Below are positions 1-5,110 of a stretch of DNA of 5,110 nucleotides, piece by piece. Source of the DNA: Betaproteobacteria bacterium (GTDB lineage: Bacteria; Pseudomonadota; Gammaproteobacteria; Burkholderiales; SG8-39); assembly GCA_019245555.1 (NCBI GenBank), contig JAFARH010000184.1:1-5110 (forward strand), written 5' to 3'. The position numbers and the translations under genes were made by a program. Under the pieces are notes generated by a model. The model was not told the DNA's origin. It did not search any database and was given only the letters and a program-made list of their open reading frames with translations. Position 1 is the first letter of the stretch; each line of letters starts with the position of its first letter.

Positions 1-1394
1 GGTGCGACGCGGAAGCGCGCAAGACCATTGCGGTGCACAACCCGGCAACTGGCGCCGTGCTCGGCAGTGTGCCGCGCATGGGCACTGCCGAAGCGAAGCG
101 TGCGATCGAGGCGGCGGACCGTGCCTGGCCTGTATGGCGCGCAAAGACAGCCAAGGAGCGCGCGGCGATTCTGCGCAAGTGGTTCGACCTGATGATGGCG
201 AACCAGGAAGACCTCGCGCAGATCATGACGGCCGAGCAGGGCAAGCCGCTCGCGGAGTCGCGCGGCGAGATCGCGTATGGCGCCTCGTTCATCGAGTGGT
301 TCGCTGAAGAAGGCAAGCGCGCCTACGGCGACACGATCCCTTCCCCATGGGCAGACAAGCGCATCGTGGTGATGAAGCAACCCATCGGGGTCTGCGCGCT
401 GATCACGCCCTGGAATTTCCCGAACGCCATGATCACGCGCAAGGCGGGACCTGCGCTTGCCGCCGGCTGCACGGTGGTGATCAAGCCCGCGGGACAAACC
501 CCTTACTCAGCACTCGCACTGGCGGAACTCGGTGAGCGCGCCGGCATCCCGAAGGGCGTGCTGAACATCCTCACCGGCGACTCCAAGGCGATCGGTGCCG
601 AGCTTTGCGCGAACCCGATCGTGCGCAAGCTCTCCTTCACCGGCTCCACCGAGACAGGACGCGTGCTGATGCGCCAGTGCGCCGACACGATCAAGAAGCT
701 TTCGCTAGAGCTCGGCGGTAATGCGCCTTTCATCGTTTTCGACGATGCCGATCTCGATGCGGCAGTCGAGGGCGCCCTCGCGTCCAAGTACCGTAATGCC
801 GGCCAGACCTGCGTATGCGCGAACCGCCTGTATGTGCAGGACGGTGTGTACGACAAGTTCACGACGAAGCTCGCCGAGAAGGTCAAAGGCTTCAAGGTCG
901 GTGCCGGCAATGAGCCGGGCGTCGTAATCGGGCCGCTCATCGACGAGAACGGCGTGAAGAAGGTTGAGGAGCACGTCGCCGACGCGGTCGGCAAAGGCGC
1001 CAAGGTGATCGTCGGCGGCAAGCGCCACGAGAAAGGCGGACTCTTCTTCCAGCCGACGGTGATCGCCAACGTGACGCCGGCGATGATGGTCTCGCGCGAG
1101 GAAACGTTCGGGCCAGTGGCGCCACTCATCCGATTCAAGACGGAGGACGAGGTGATCGGCCTTGCCAACGACAGCGAGTTCGGCCTTGCCGGCTACTTCT
1201 ACAGCCGCGATGTGGGTCGCATCTTCCGCGTCGCGGAGCGCATGGAGACGGGAATCGTCGGCGCGAACGTCGGCATCATCTCCACCGAGGTCGCGCCGTT
1301 CGGCGGAGTCAAGCAGTCGGGCCTCGGCCGCGAGGGCTCCAAGTACGGCATCGAGGATTACCTCGTGGTGAAGTACATGCTCGTGGGTCTATGA
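1..1394 (+). CDS. gabD: NAD(P)-dependent succinate-semialdehyde dehydrogenase, GabD type (5' partial)
   Basis: Aldehyde dehydrogenase superfamily enzyme, expected to oxidise succinate semialdehyde to succinate with NAD(P)+ in the cytoplasm, the last step of GABA breakdown. The frame is open to the left edge: ten residues (CDAEARKTIA) precede the GTG at 33, which is therefore an internal Val codon. About 463 residues are visible against 482 in E. coli GabD, so roughly 20 are missing. Counting that Val as residue 1, the visible signatures are TPWNFP (Asn129), the cofactor-binding VIKPA (Lys151), FTGSTETGR (203-210), LELGG with general base Glu226, GQTCVCANR with nucleophile Cys260, EETFGP (356-361) and the C-terminal APFGGVKQSGLGREGS. 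The CVCANR form and the overall sequence are GabD-like; substrate is inferred from this resemblance, and another semialdehyde is possible. The stop TGA overlaps the start of the downstream desaturase. The promoter lies outside the window. Confidence 0.93.
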   Translation, partial: CDAEARKTIAVHNPATGAVLGSVPRMGTAEAKRAIEAADRAWPVWRAKTAKERAAILRKWFDLMMANQEDLAQIMTAEQGKPLAESRGEIAYGASFIEWFAEEGKRAYGDTIPSPWADKRIVVMKQPIGVCALITPWNFPNAMITRKAGPALAAGCTVVIKPAGQTPYSALALAELGERAGIPKGVLNILTGDSKAIGAELCANPIVRKLSFTGSTETGRVLMRQCADTIKKLSLELGGNAPFIVFDDADLDAAVEGALASKYRNAGQTCVCANRLYVQDGVYDKFTTKLAEKVKGFKVGAGNEPGVVIGPLIDENGVKKVEEHVADAVGKGAKVIVGGKRHEKGGLFFQPTVIANVTPAMMVSREETFGPVAPLIRFKTEDEVIGLANDSEFGLAGYFYSRDVGRIFRVAERMETGIVGANVGIISTEVAPFGGVKQSGLGREGSKYGIEDYLVVKYMLVGL

Positions 1395-2380
1395 CCGGCG
1401 AGGAGTTCAAGGACGATTACCGTAGAGCGCTCCCAAAGGAGCTCATCCAGGAGCTGACGCGCCGCTCGGCGTGGCGCGCCACGCTGGCGGTCCTTGAGGA
1501 TTTGCTGGTCCTCGCGGTGGCGATCGCCGTCGCGCTCGCCTACTGGCCAAACCCGTTCGTCATGGCCTTCGCCGTGGTGATCATCGGCACGCGCCAGCAT
1601 GCGCTGTTCATCGTCACGCACGACGCCGCGCACTATCTGCTGTATGAGCGCCGCTGGCTGAACGACCTGGTTGGCCGTGCGTGCGCCATGCCGAGCGGGC
1701 TTTCGATGTGCAGCTATCGCGTGATCCACCGCATGCACCACAACAACCTGTACGGCGAGCTCGATCCCGACACGGCCCTGCATGGCGGTTATCCGCGCGG
1801 ACGGATGTACCTCGTGCGCAAGCTGCTGAAGGATCTTTTCGGCCTCACTGCCTGGAAGACCTACGCCTACTTCCTCTTCGCCGCGCCGGCGCTCAACACC
1901 TCGACGAACAAGGCGCTGCGACCGCTCGACGATACGTCCAACCGGCTGCGCGACGACGCGCGGCGCGACCGCAACTGGGTGATCGCTTTCCACGCCGCGG
2001 CACTCGTCGGCGCTGCATGGACCGGTTACCTGCTCCAATATCTGATCCTGTGGGTGCTGCCGCTCGCCACGGTGGTGCAAGCGATCCTGCGTCTGCGTGC
2101 CATTGCCGAACACGGTGCTACTACCGACTTTTCATCACCACTCACTGCCGCTCGCACGAACCTCGGCCCGCGGTGGCTGCGCTGGCTCCTCTTCCCGCAC
2201 AACGTGAACCATCACATCGAGCACCATCTGTATGCGTCGGTGCCGATGTACAACCTGCCGCGGCTGCACGCAGAAATGGCGCGCCAGGGCGTGCGCCAGG
2301 GAGCGGAGGTGGTTTGCTTCCGTACGACGCTCGGCAAGATCTTCGCCGAGCGGATACTCGCTACTTCGGCTTCAGCTTAA
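1391..2380 (+). CDS. Membrane fatty-acid-desaturase-family protein (di-iron, three histidine boxes)
   Basis: A 329-residue integral-membrane di-iron oxygenase of the fatty acid desaturase family (PF00487 type), expected to use O2 and electrons from a partner to desaturate or hydroxylate a lipid acyl chain. Histidine boxes: HDAAH (77-81), HRMHH (113-117) and HIEHH (275-279). An extra conserved-looking His sits in RAIAEHG (241). Hydrophobic stretches at about 31-68 and 196-229, plus a shorter one near 158-167, fit the family topology. The third box reads HNVNHHIEHHLYASVP. From memory, most relatives have Tyr at 274 and Pro at 282, where this protein has His and Ala. The ATG overlaps the gabD stop (ATGA) and no strong Shine-Dalgarno precedes it, so translational coupling is likely. 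No fused ferredoxin, cytochrome b5 or reductase domain is present. Exact substrate unknown; fatty acyl lipid is the default, but carotenoid or other hydrophobic substrates occur in the superfamily. The 3' end overlaps the convergent GNAT gene by 20 nt. Confidence 0.9.
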   Translation: MTGEEFKDDYRRALPKELIQELTRRSAWRATLAVLEDLLVLAVAIAVALAYWPNPFVMAFAVVIIGTRQHALFIVTHDAAHYLLYERRWLNDLVGRACAMPSGLSMCSYRVIHRMHHNNLYGELDPDTALHGGYPRGRMYLVRKLLKDLFGLTAWKTYAYFLFAAPALNTSTNKALRPLDDTSNRLRDDARRDRNWVIAFHAAALVGAAWTGYLLQYLILWVLPLATVVQAILRLRAIAEHGATTDFSSPLTAARTNLGPRWLRWLLFPHNVNHHIEHHLYASVPMYNLPRLHAEMARQGVRQGAEVVCFRTTLGKIFAERILATSASA

Positions 2381-2819
2381 GGCGCATCGGCTTCATCGGC
2401 GAGCCGACGAAGCCCACGCGGCGGTACATCGCCTGTGCGCGCTCGTTCTGCATGTCGGTGAGAAGCGTGATGCGCAGGATGCCCTCGGCGCGCGCATGGT
2501 CGACGACGACCTTGAGGAGTGCTTCGCCGATGCCGCGCTTGCGCTCGTCGGGGTGTACGACGAGATCCTCGAACCACGCAGCCTTTCCGCCTTCGGCAGT
2601 GCTCACCGTGTAGAGCAGGCTCGCCATGGCAACGACGCGCTTGCCCTCGCGCGCCACGAAGAGGCGGCCGATGGTCGGGTTTGCGAGGATCGCCTCGAGC
2701 GCGCGCTTCTGCTTATCGGAGTCCGGATGGAACTCGGCTTCGTCGGTGAAGAGCACGCCGAGGAGCTCCACCATCTGGGGGAGCTCCTTGATCGTCGCCG
2801 GACCGTACTGGAGTTCCAT
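2361..2819 (-). CDS. GNAT-family N-acetyltransferase, substrate unknown
   Basis: A 152-residue single-domain protein of the GNAT fold, which transfers acetyl from acetyl-CoA to an amine. Motif A is clear: FEDLVVHPDERKRGIGEALL (83-102), with the acetyl-CoA pyrophosphate-binding R-x-x-G-x-G at 93-98 (RKRGIG) on the beta4-alpha3 turn. Motif B follows as NERAQAMYRRVGF (125-137), with the usual Tyr and GF. The N-terminal PATIKELPQMVELL (7-20) is the typical first strand and helix. Length is normal for a stand-alone GNAT. It starts 9 nt after the ychF stop and has a good ribosome-binding site, so it is probably the last gene of the rplY-pth-ychF transcript. The company of translation genes makes a ribosomal protein, other protein or tRNA-related substrate conceivable, but that is inference from position; the sequence does not identify RimI or RimJ specifically. 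The C-terminal KLKPK codons overlap the desaturase 3' end on the opposite strand. Confidence 0.9.
   Translation of the reverse strand: MELQYGPATIKELPQMVELLGVLFTDEAEFHPDSDKQKRALEAILANPTIGRLFVAREGKRVVAMASLLYTVSTAEGGKAAWFEDLVVHPDERKRGIGEALLKVVVDHARAEGILRITLLTDMQNERAQAMYRRVGFVGSPMKPMRLKLKPK
2389..2414. other. Inverted repeat at the convergent gene junction
   Basis: ggcttcatcgg (2389-2399) can pair with ccgacgaagcc (2404-2414) around a cgag loop: 11 positions, ten Watson-Crick. The odd pair is A-C in plus-strand RNA and a U-G wobble in minus-strand RNA. It begins 9 nt after the desaturase stop and lies inside the last part of the GNAT gene (GFVGSPMKP codons). No T-run follows on either strand, so it is not a canonical intrinsic terminator. 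It could still stabilise 3' ends, or be a chance result of the coding sequence. Confidence 0.35.
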
Positions 2820-2824
2820 CGTCG

Positions 2825-2830
2825 CCCCTC
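2825..2830 (-). promoter_or_regulatory. Ribosome-binding site of the GNAT gene
   Basis: Read on the minus strand the junction is TGAGGGGCGACGATG. GAGGGG lies 5 nt before the ATG and uses the last two bases of the ychF stop codon. It is the best Shine-Dalgarno in the window and supports the ATG at 2819 as the true start. It also means the GNAT can be translated independently of ribosomes finishing ychF. Confidence 0.6.
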
Positions 2831-3917
2831 AGACGTTGAAGCGGAAGTGGATCACGTCGCCGTCGTGCACCACGTAGTCCTTCCCTTCGAGGCGGAGCTT
2901 GCCCGCCTCCTTCGCGCCCTGCTCGCCGCCGTGAACGACGAAATCGTCGTAGGCCGCGACTTCCGCGCGGATGAAGCCGCGCTCGAAATCGGTATGGATC
3001 ACGCCGGCTGCCTGCGGCGCAGTAGCGCCGGCCGGGATGGTCCAGGCGCGCACTTCCTTCGGTCCGGCGGTGAAGTAGGTCTGCAAGCCAAGCAGAGCGT
3101 ACGCCGCCCGGATGACGCGGTTAAGGCCCGGTTCGTCCATGCCGAGATCATCGAGGAAGATTTTCTTGTCCTCGTCCGGCATGTCGGCGATCTGGGATTC
3201 GATCGAGGCTGAAATCGGCACCACCGGGGCGCCTTCTTTCGCCGCATGGGCCTTCACCTTCGCCAGCACGGCGTCCGACCCGCCCTCGCTCACGTTCGCC
3301 ACATACATGGTCGGCTTCATCGTGAGGAGGAAGAGCGGCTGCAGGACGAAGCGCTCTTCTTTGGAGAGCTCCGCCGTGCGCGCTGGTCGGCCGGCATCCA
3401 GCACCGCCTGCACTTTCTTCAACGCGGCCACGAGGCGTTGCGCTTCCTTGTCGCCGCCGGTCTGAGCGAGTTTCTCGTTCTTGGAGAGCTGGCGCTCCAC
3501 CGCTTCCAGATCGGCGAGCGCGAGCTCGGTGTTGATAGTCTCGATGTCCGAGATCGGATCGACCTTGCCCGCGACGTGAATGACGTTCGGATCGTCGAAG
3601 CAGCGCACGACATGCGCGATGGCATCGGTCTCGCGAATGTTGGCAAGGAATTTGTTTCCGAGCCCCTCGCCCTTGGAGGCGCCCGCCACCAGGCCCGCAA
3701 TGTCGACGAACTCGACCACCGCCGGCACCAGCTTCTGCGGCTGCGCGATCTTGGCGATGACATCGAGACGCTGGTCGGGCACCTCGACGATGCCGACGTT
3801 CGGCTCGATGGTACAGAACGGATAGTTCTCGGCCGCGATGCCGGCCTTGGTCAGCGCATTGAAGAGCGTCGACTTGCCGACGTTCGGCAGGCCGACGATG
3901 CCGCACTTCAAACTCAT
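2829..3917 (-). CDS. ychF: Redox-regulated, ribosome-associated ATPase YchF (OLA1 homologue)
   Basis: A 362-residue Obg-family P-loop NTPase, almost exactly the length of E. coli YchF (363). Domains in order: G domain with P-loop GLPNVGKST (9-17), switch Thr in FCTIEPN (34-40) and DIAGLV (72-77); an inserted helical coiled-coil region at about 125-200; the G4 position NVSE (208-211) instead of the GTPase NKxD; then a C-terminal TGS-type domain from about 279 ([14 protein letters not shown]) to the end. The NxxE at G4 is the family hallmark that explains preference for ATP over GTP, and DIAGL lacks the catalytic Gln of classical GTPases. YchF binds ribosomes and is linked to stress responses and leaderless mRNA translation in other bacteria. 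The ATG lies in an ATGA overlap with the pth stop; the only upstream signal is the purine stretch GGCAAGAA, so coupling to pth is likely. The family pairing pth-ychF is common. Nothing appears broken or missing. Confidence 0.97.
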   Translation of the reverse strand: MSLKCGIVGLPNVGKSTLFNALTKAGIAAENYPFCTIEPNVGIVEVPDQRLDVIAKIAQPQKLVPAVVEFVDIAGLVAGASKGEGLGNKFLANIRETDAIAHVVRCFDDPNVIHVAGKVDPISDIETINTELALADLEAVERQLSKNEKLAQTGGDKEAQRLVAALKKVQAVLDAGRPARTAELSKEERFVLQPLFLLTMKPTMYVANVSEGGSDAVLAKVKAHAAKEGAPVVPISASIESQIADMPDEDKKIFLDDLGMDEPGLNRVIRAAYALLGLQTYFTAGPKEVRAWTIPAGATAPQAAGVIHTDFERGFIRAEVAAYDDFVVHGGEQGAKEAGKLRLEGKDYVVHDGDVIHFRFNV

Positions 3918-4645
3918 TTCTTGCCGAAGATGCCGAAAAGACCTTTCTTCTCGGGCTTCGTCTCCGCAGGCTTGGCGGCCGCCTCGGCTGCGGGGACCGC
4001 GGCCTTGCGCTCCGGCTCTTTCTTCACCGGCTCTTTCACTGGCGGCGTCTTCTTCTCCGGCTCCTTCTTCGCCGGCGGCTTCTCTTCGGTATGCAGCTTG
4101 TTCATCGCGCCCTGCATATCGCCCGCGAGCATCGCCGGCAACAGCGCGAGCGCCTTGTCGATCGCCGCATCGATCGCGCTTTTCTCTTCTGCCGGCGGCT
4201 TCTCGAGCACATAGTCGGCGCCTTCACGACCGGGCGGCGGCTTGCCGACACCGAGACGCAGCCGCCAATAGTCGTGTGACGCCAGACGCTGCGAGATGTC
4301 CTTCAGGCCGTTGTGACCGGCGATGCCGCCGCCTTGCTTCAGGCGGGCGACACCGGGCTCGAAGTCGAGCTCGTCATGCACCACCAGCACTTCTTCCGGC
4401 TTGAGCTTGAAGAAGCCCGCGAGCATTTGGACCGGCTGGCCGGAAAGGTTCATGAAGGTCTGCGGCTGCAGGAGCCACACACCCCCAGCCGTCTTTCCGA
4501 CCAGCGCCTTGAACTTCGGGTCCTTGCGCAGCGCGATGCCATTCGCTTGCGCGAAGCGCTCGACCAGCCAGAAGCCGGCGTTGTGCCGCGTGCGCTCGTA
4601 CTCCTTGCCCGGATTTCCCAGGCCGACAACGAGGCGTATGCCCAA
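3914..4645 (-). CDS. pth: Peptidyl-tRNA hydrolase with a long Lys/Pro/Glu/Ala-rich C-terminal tail
   Basis: Bacterial Pth cleaves the ester bond of peptidyl-tRNAs dropped from ribosomes, recycling tRNA in the cytoplasm. The core matches the family: [18 protein letters not shown] (8-25) with Asn11 and catalytic His21, FMNLSG (64-69) with Asn66, VVHDELD (88-94) with Asp91, and [12 protein letters not shown] (106-117) with Asn112. These correspond to E. coli Asn10, His20, Asn68, Asp93 and Asn114. The start is TTG: read on the minus strand, the rplY stop TAA is followed by GCC and then TTG GGC ATA CGC, and no other start codon lies between that stop and the conserved [11 protein letters not shown]. 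The protein is 243 residues against 194 in E. coli. The excess is a low-complexity tail from about 188 onward, containing four five-residue units (193-212) and ending in GLFGIFGKK. The tail lacks catalytic motifs and is presumably disordered; its function is unknown. The stop overlaps the ychF start. Confidence 0.95.
   Translation of the reverse strand: MGIRLVVGLGNPGKEYERTRHNAGFWLVERFAQANGIALRKDPKFKALVGKTAGGVWLLQPQTFMNLSGQPVQMLAGFFKLKPEEVLVVHDELDFEPGVARLKQGGGIAGHNGLKDISQRLASHDYWRLRLGVGKPPPGREGADYVLEKPPAEEKSAIDAAIDKALALLPAMLAGDMQGAMNKLHTEEKPPAKKEPEKKTPPVKEPVKKEPERKAAVPAAEAAAKPAETKPEKKGLFGIFGKK
4010..4069 (-). repeat. Four 15-bp tandem units inside the pth tail
   Basis: Four consecutive in-frame 15-bp units encode [15 protein letters not shown] and KKEPE (Pth residues 193-212). 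On the plus strand the outer units, ctccggctctttctt (4010-4024) and ctccggctccttctt (4055-4069), differ at one base. The second unit (4025-4039) shares an 11-base core, ccggctctttc, with the first; the third has diverged. The unit length is a multiple of three, so gain or loss of units would preserve the frame. Confidence 0.75.
4071..4204 (-). repeat. Direct repeat of 14 bp, 120 bp apart, in pth
   Basis: The plus-strand 14-mer gccggcggcttctc occurs exactly at 4071-4084 and 4191-4204. Both copies are in the same frame and encode EKPPA, at Pth residues 148-152 (end of the folded core, LEKPPAEEK) and 188-192 (start of the tail, EEKPPAKKE). The spacing is exactly 40 codons. This could reflect an internal duplication that seeded the tail, or simply convergent use of GC-rich codons for the same short peptide. 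Confidence 0.5.
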
Positions 4646-4648
4646 GGC

Positions 4649-5110
4649 TTACTTCTTCTCTTTCTTCTCGCCCTTGTCGCCGGCAGCGGGCTTCGCGGCC
4701 GGAGCTTTCTCGCCCGGCTTCGCTGCGGCACCCTTGTCTCCTTCGGCACCCGCTTCGCCCTCCTTCGGTGCGGCGGCCTGCTCGGTCGTCGGCACGTCGG
4801 CAGCAGCAACCGCGGCCGCGGCTTGAGCGGCTTCCTCTTCCTCGGTGACGAGCACCGGCACGACCACCGTCGCGACCACCGGGTTCTCGTTCTTGTTCAG
4901 CGTCAGCTCGACGCCCTTCGGCATCGCCACATCGCGTACGTGCAGCGAGTGTCCGACCGCGAGGTTGCCGAGGTCGATCTCGATGAATTCCGGCAGGTCG
5001 GCCGGGAAGCAGACGATGTCGAGCTCGTTCAGCACGTGGTTCACCACGCCGCCCTGCTCCTTCACGCCCGGCGACTTCTCGGCGTTCACGAAGTGCAGCG
5101 GCACCTTCAT
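4649..5110 (-). CDS. rplY: Large ribosomal subunit protein bL25 / general stress protein Ctc (5' partial), with Ala/Lys/Glu-rich tail
   Basis: This is the C-terminal part of the long, Ctc/TL5-type form of bL25, which binds 5S rRNA on the large ribosomal subunit. Visible residues 1-88 match the C-terminal beta domain: [20 protein letters not shown] (2-21), [20 protein letters not shown] (34-53), SLHVRD and [11 protein letters not shown]. The 5S-binding N-terminal domain, about 90-100 residues in the family, is not here. The codon at 5108-5110 reads ATG but lies in the middle of the family alignment, so it is an internal Met and the gene continues beyond the right edge. After about residue 89 comes a roughly 65-residue tail: EEEE, then Ala-rich with scattered Glu/Lys/Pro, ending [10 protein letters not shown]. 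Tails of this kind are known on long bL25 proteins in proteobacteria, though length varies. The TAA stop lies 3 nt before the pth start, in the same frame. The operon promoter should be upstream of rplY, outside the window. Confidence 0.94.
   Translation of the reverse strand: MKVPLHFVNAEKSPGVKEQGGVVNHVLNELDIVCFPADLPEFIEIDLGNLAVGHSLHVRDVAMPKGVELTLNKNENPVVATVVVPVLVTEEEEAAQAAAAVAAADVPTTEQAAAPKEGEAGAEGDKGAAAKPGEKAPAAKPAAGDKGEKKEKK
4652..4669 (-). promoter_or_regulatory. Purine-only tract before pth, likely ribosome-loading region
   Basis: On the minus strand the last six sense codons of rplY (residues EKKEKK) form an uninterrupted 18-nt purine run, followed by TAAGCC and the TTG start of pth. 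No strong GGAGG is present, but AGAAG-type segments lie at a workable distance from the TTG. The lysine/glutamate tail codons of bL25 may thus double as the pth ribosome-binding region, with coupling from rplY translation adding to it. Inferred from sequence only. Confidence 0.4.

Noticed and set aside
33..35. GTG at 33 as the start of the aldehyde dehydrogenase
   Set aside because: The frame stays open to the left edge and the residues before it (KTIA then VHNPATG) fit the family, so this is an internal Val codon of a truncated gene.
503..1168. Long minus-strand reading frame opposite gabD
   Set aside because: Ser/Pro/Ala-rich translation with no recognisable motif, lying antisense to a clearly real gene; expected in GC-rich coding DNA.
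1358..2113. 251-codon minus-strand reading frame opposite the desaturase
   Set aside because: Composition is that of an antisense shadow (Arg/His/Val/Gln rich), there is no domain, and the plus strand encodes a well-conserved desaturase.
1681..2613. 310-codon plus-strand frame spanning the desaturase and GNAT
   Set aside because: Arg/Ala/Pro-rich out-of-frame product crossing two real genes on opposite strands; no family signature.
2232..3212. 326-codon plus-strand frame antisense to GNAT and ychF
   Set aside because: It mirrors the codon bias of the real minus-strand genes and contains no motif.
3246..4214. 322-codon plus-strand frame antisense to ychF and pth
   Set aside because: Its Phe/Ser/Gly-rich end is just the complement of the Lys/Glu/Pro tail codons of pth; YchF and Pth are unambiguous on the other strand.
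5108..5110. ATG (minus strand) as the start of a short 153-residue protein
   Set aside because: The sequence matches the C-terminal domain of bL25 from its first residues; the ATG is internal and the gene runs off the right edge.
4649..5110. Alanine/lysine tail as a histone-H1-like or separate protein
   Set aside because: It is continuous in frame with the bL25 domain and has no start of its own; long bL25 proteins are known to carry such tails.
1..5110. A novel defence, mobile or CRISPR-type system
   Set aside because: All coding space is filled by recognisable metabolic or housekeeping families; no integrase, transposase, spaced repeats or toxin-antitoxin pair is visible.

Overview
This is a compact, GC-rich bacterial chromosome segment whose third codon positions are heavily G or C. 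The order bL25 (rplY/ctc) - pth - ychF and the style of the encoded proteins suggest a proteobacterium, most likely a betaproteobacterium. That placement rests on remembered gene order and protein resemblance, not on a search.

The left half (about 1-2380, plus strand) holds two genes joined by an ATGA stop/start overlap. The first is an aldehyde dehydrogenase of the GabD (succinate-semialdehyde dehydrogenase) type, cut by the left edge. The second is an integral-membrane fatty-acid-desaturase-family protein with all three histidine boxes.

The right half (2361-5110, minus strand) reads, in transcription order, bL25 (N-terminal half lost beyond the right edge), Pth, YchF and a GNAT acetyltransferase. 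The junctions are a 3-nt gap, a 4-nt overlap and a 9-nt gap, so this looks like one translationally coupled operon. Its first three products all work on or beside the ribosome: a 5S rRNA-binding protein, the enzyme that rescues peptidyl-tRNA, and a ribosome-associated ATPase. The acetyltransferase is the unassigned fourth member.

The two operons converge and their last genes overlap by 20 nt, so there is almost no non-coding DNA. No stretch over 10 nt lacks a gene, and no promoter, RNA gene, mobile element or CRISPR array is visible. Promoters for both operons must lie outside the window.

Most of the content is ordinary housekeeping. The points worth a second look are: the lysine/alanine/proline/glutamate-rich C-terminal tails on both bL25 and Pth, the Pth tail carrying a 15-bp tandem repeat; the TTG start of pth in the same frame as the preceding rplY stop; the gabD-desaturase coupling; the GNAT gene at the end of the translation operon; and an inverted repeat at the convergent junction. 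I see no convincing sign of a wholly new multi-gene system.
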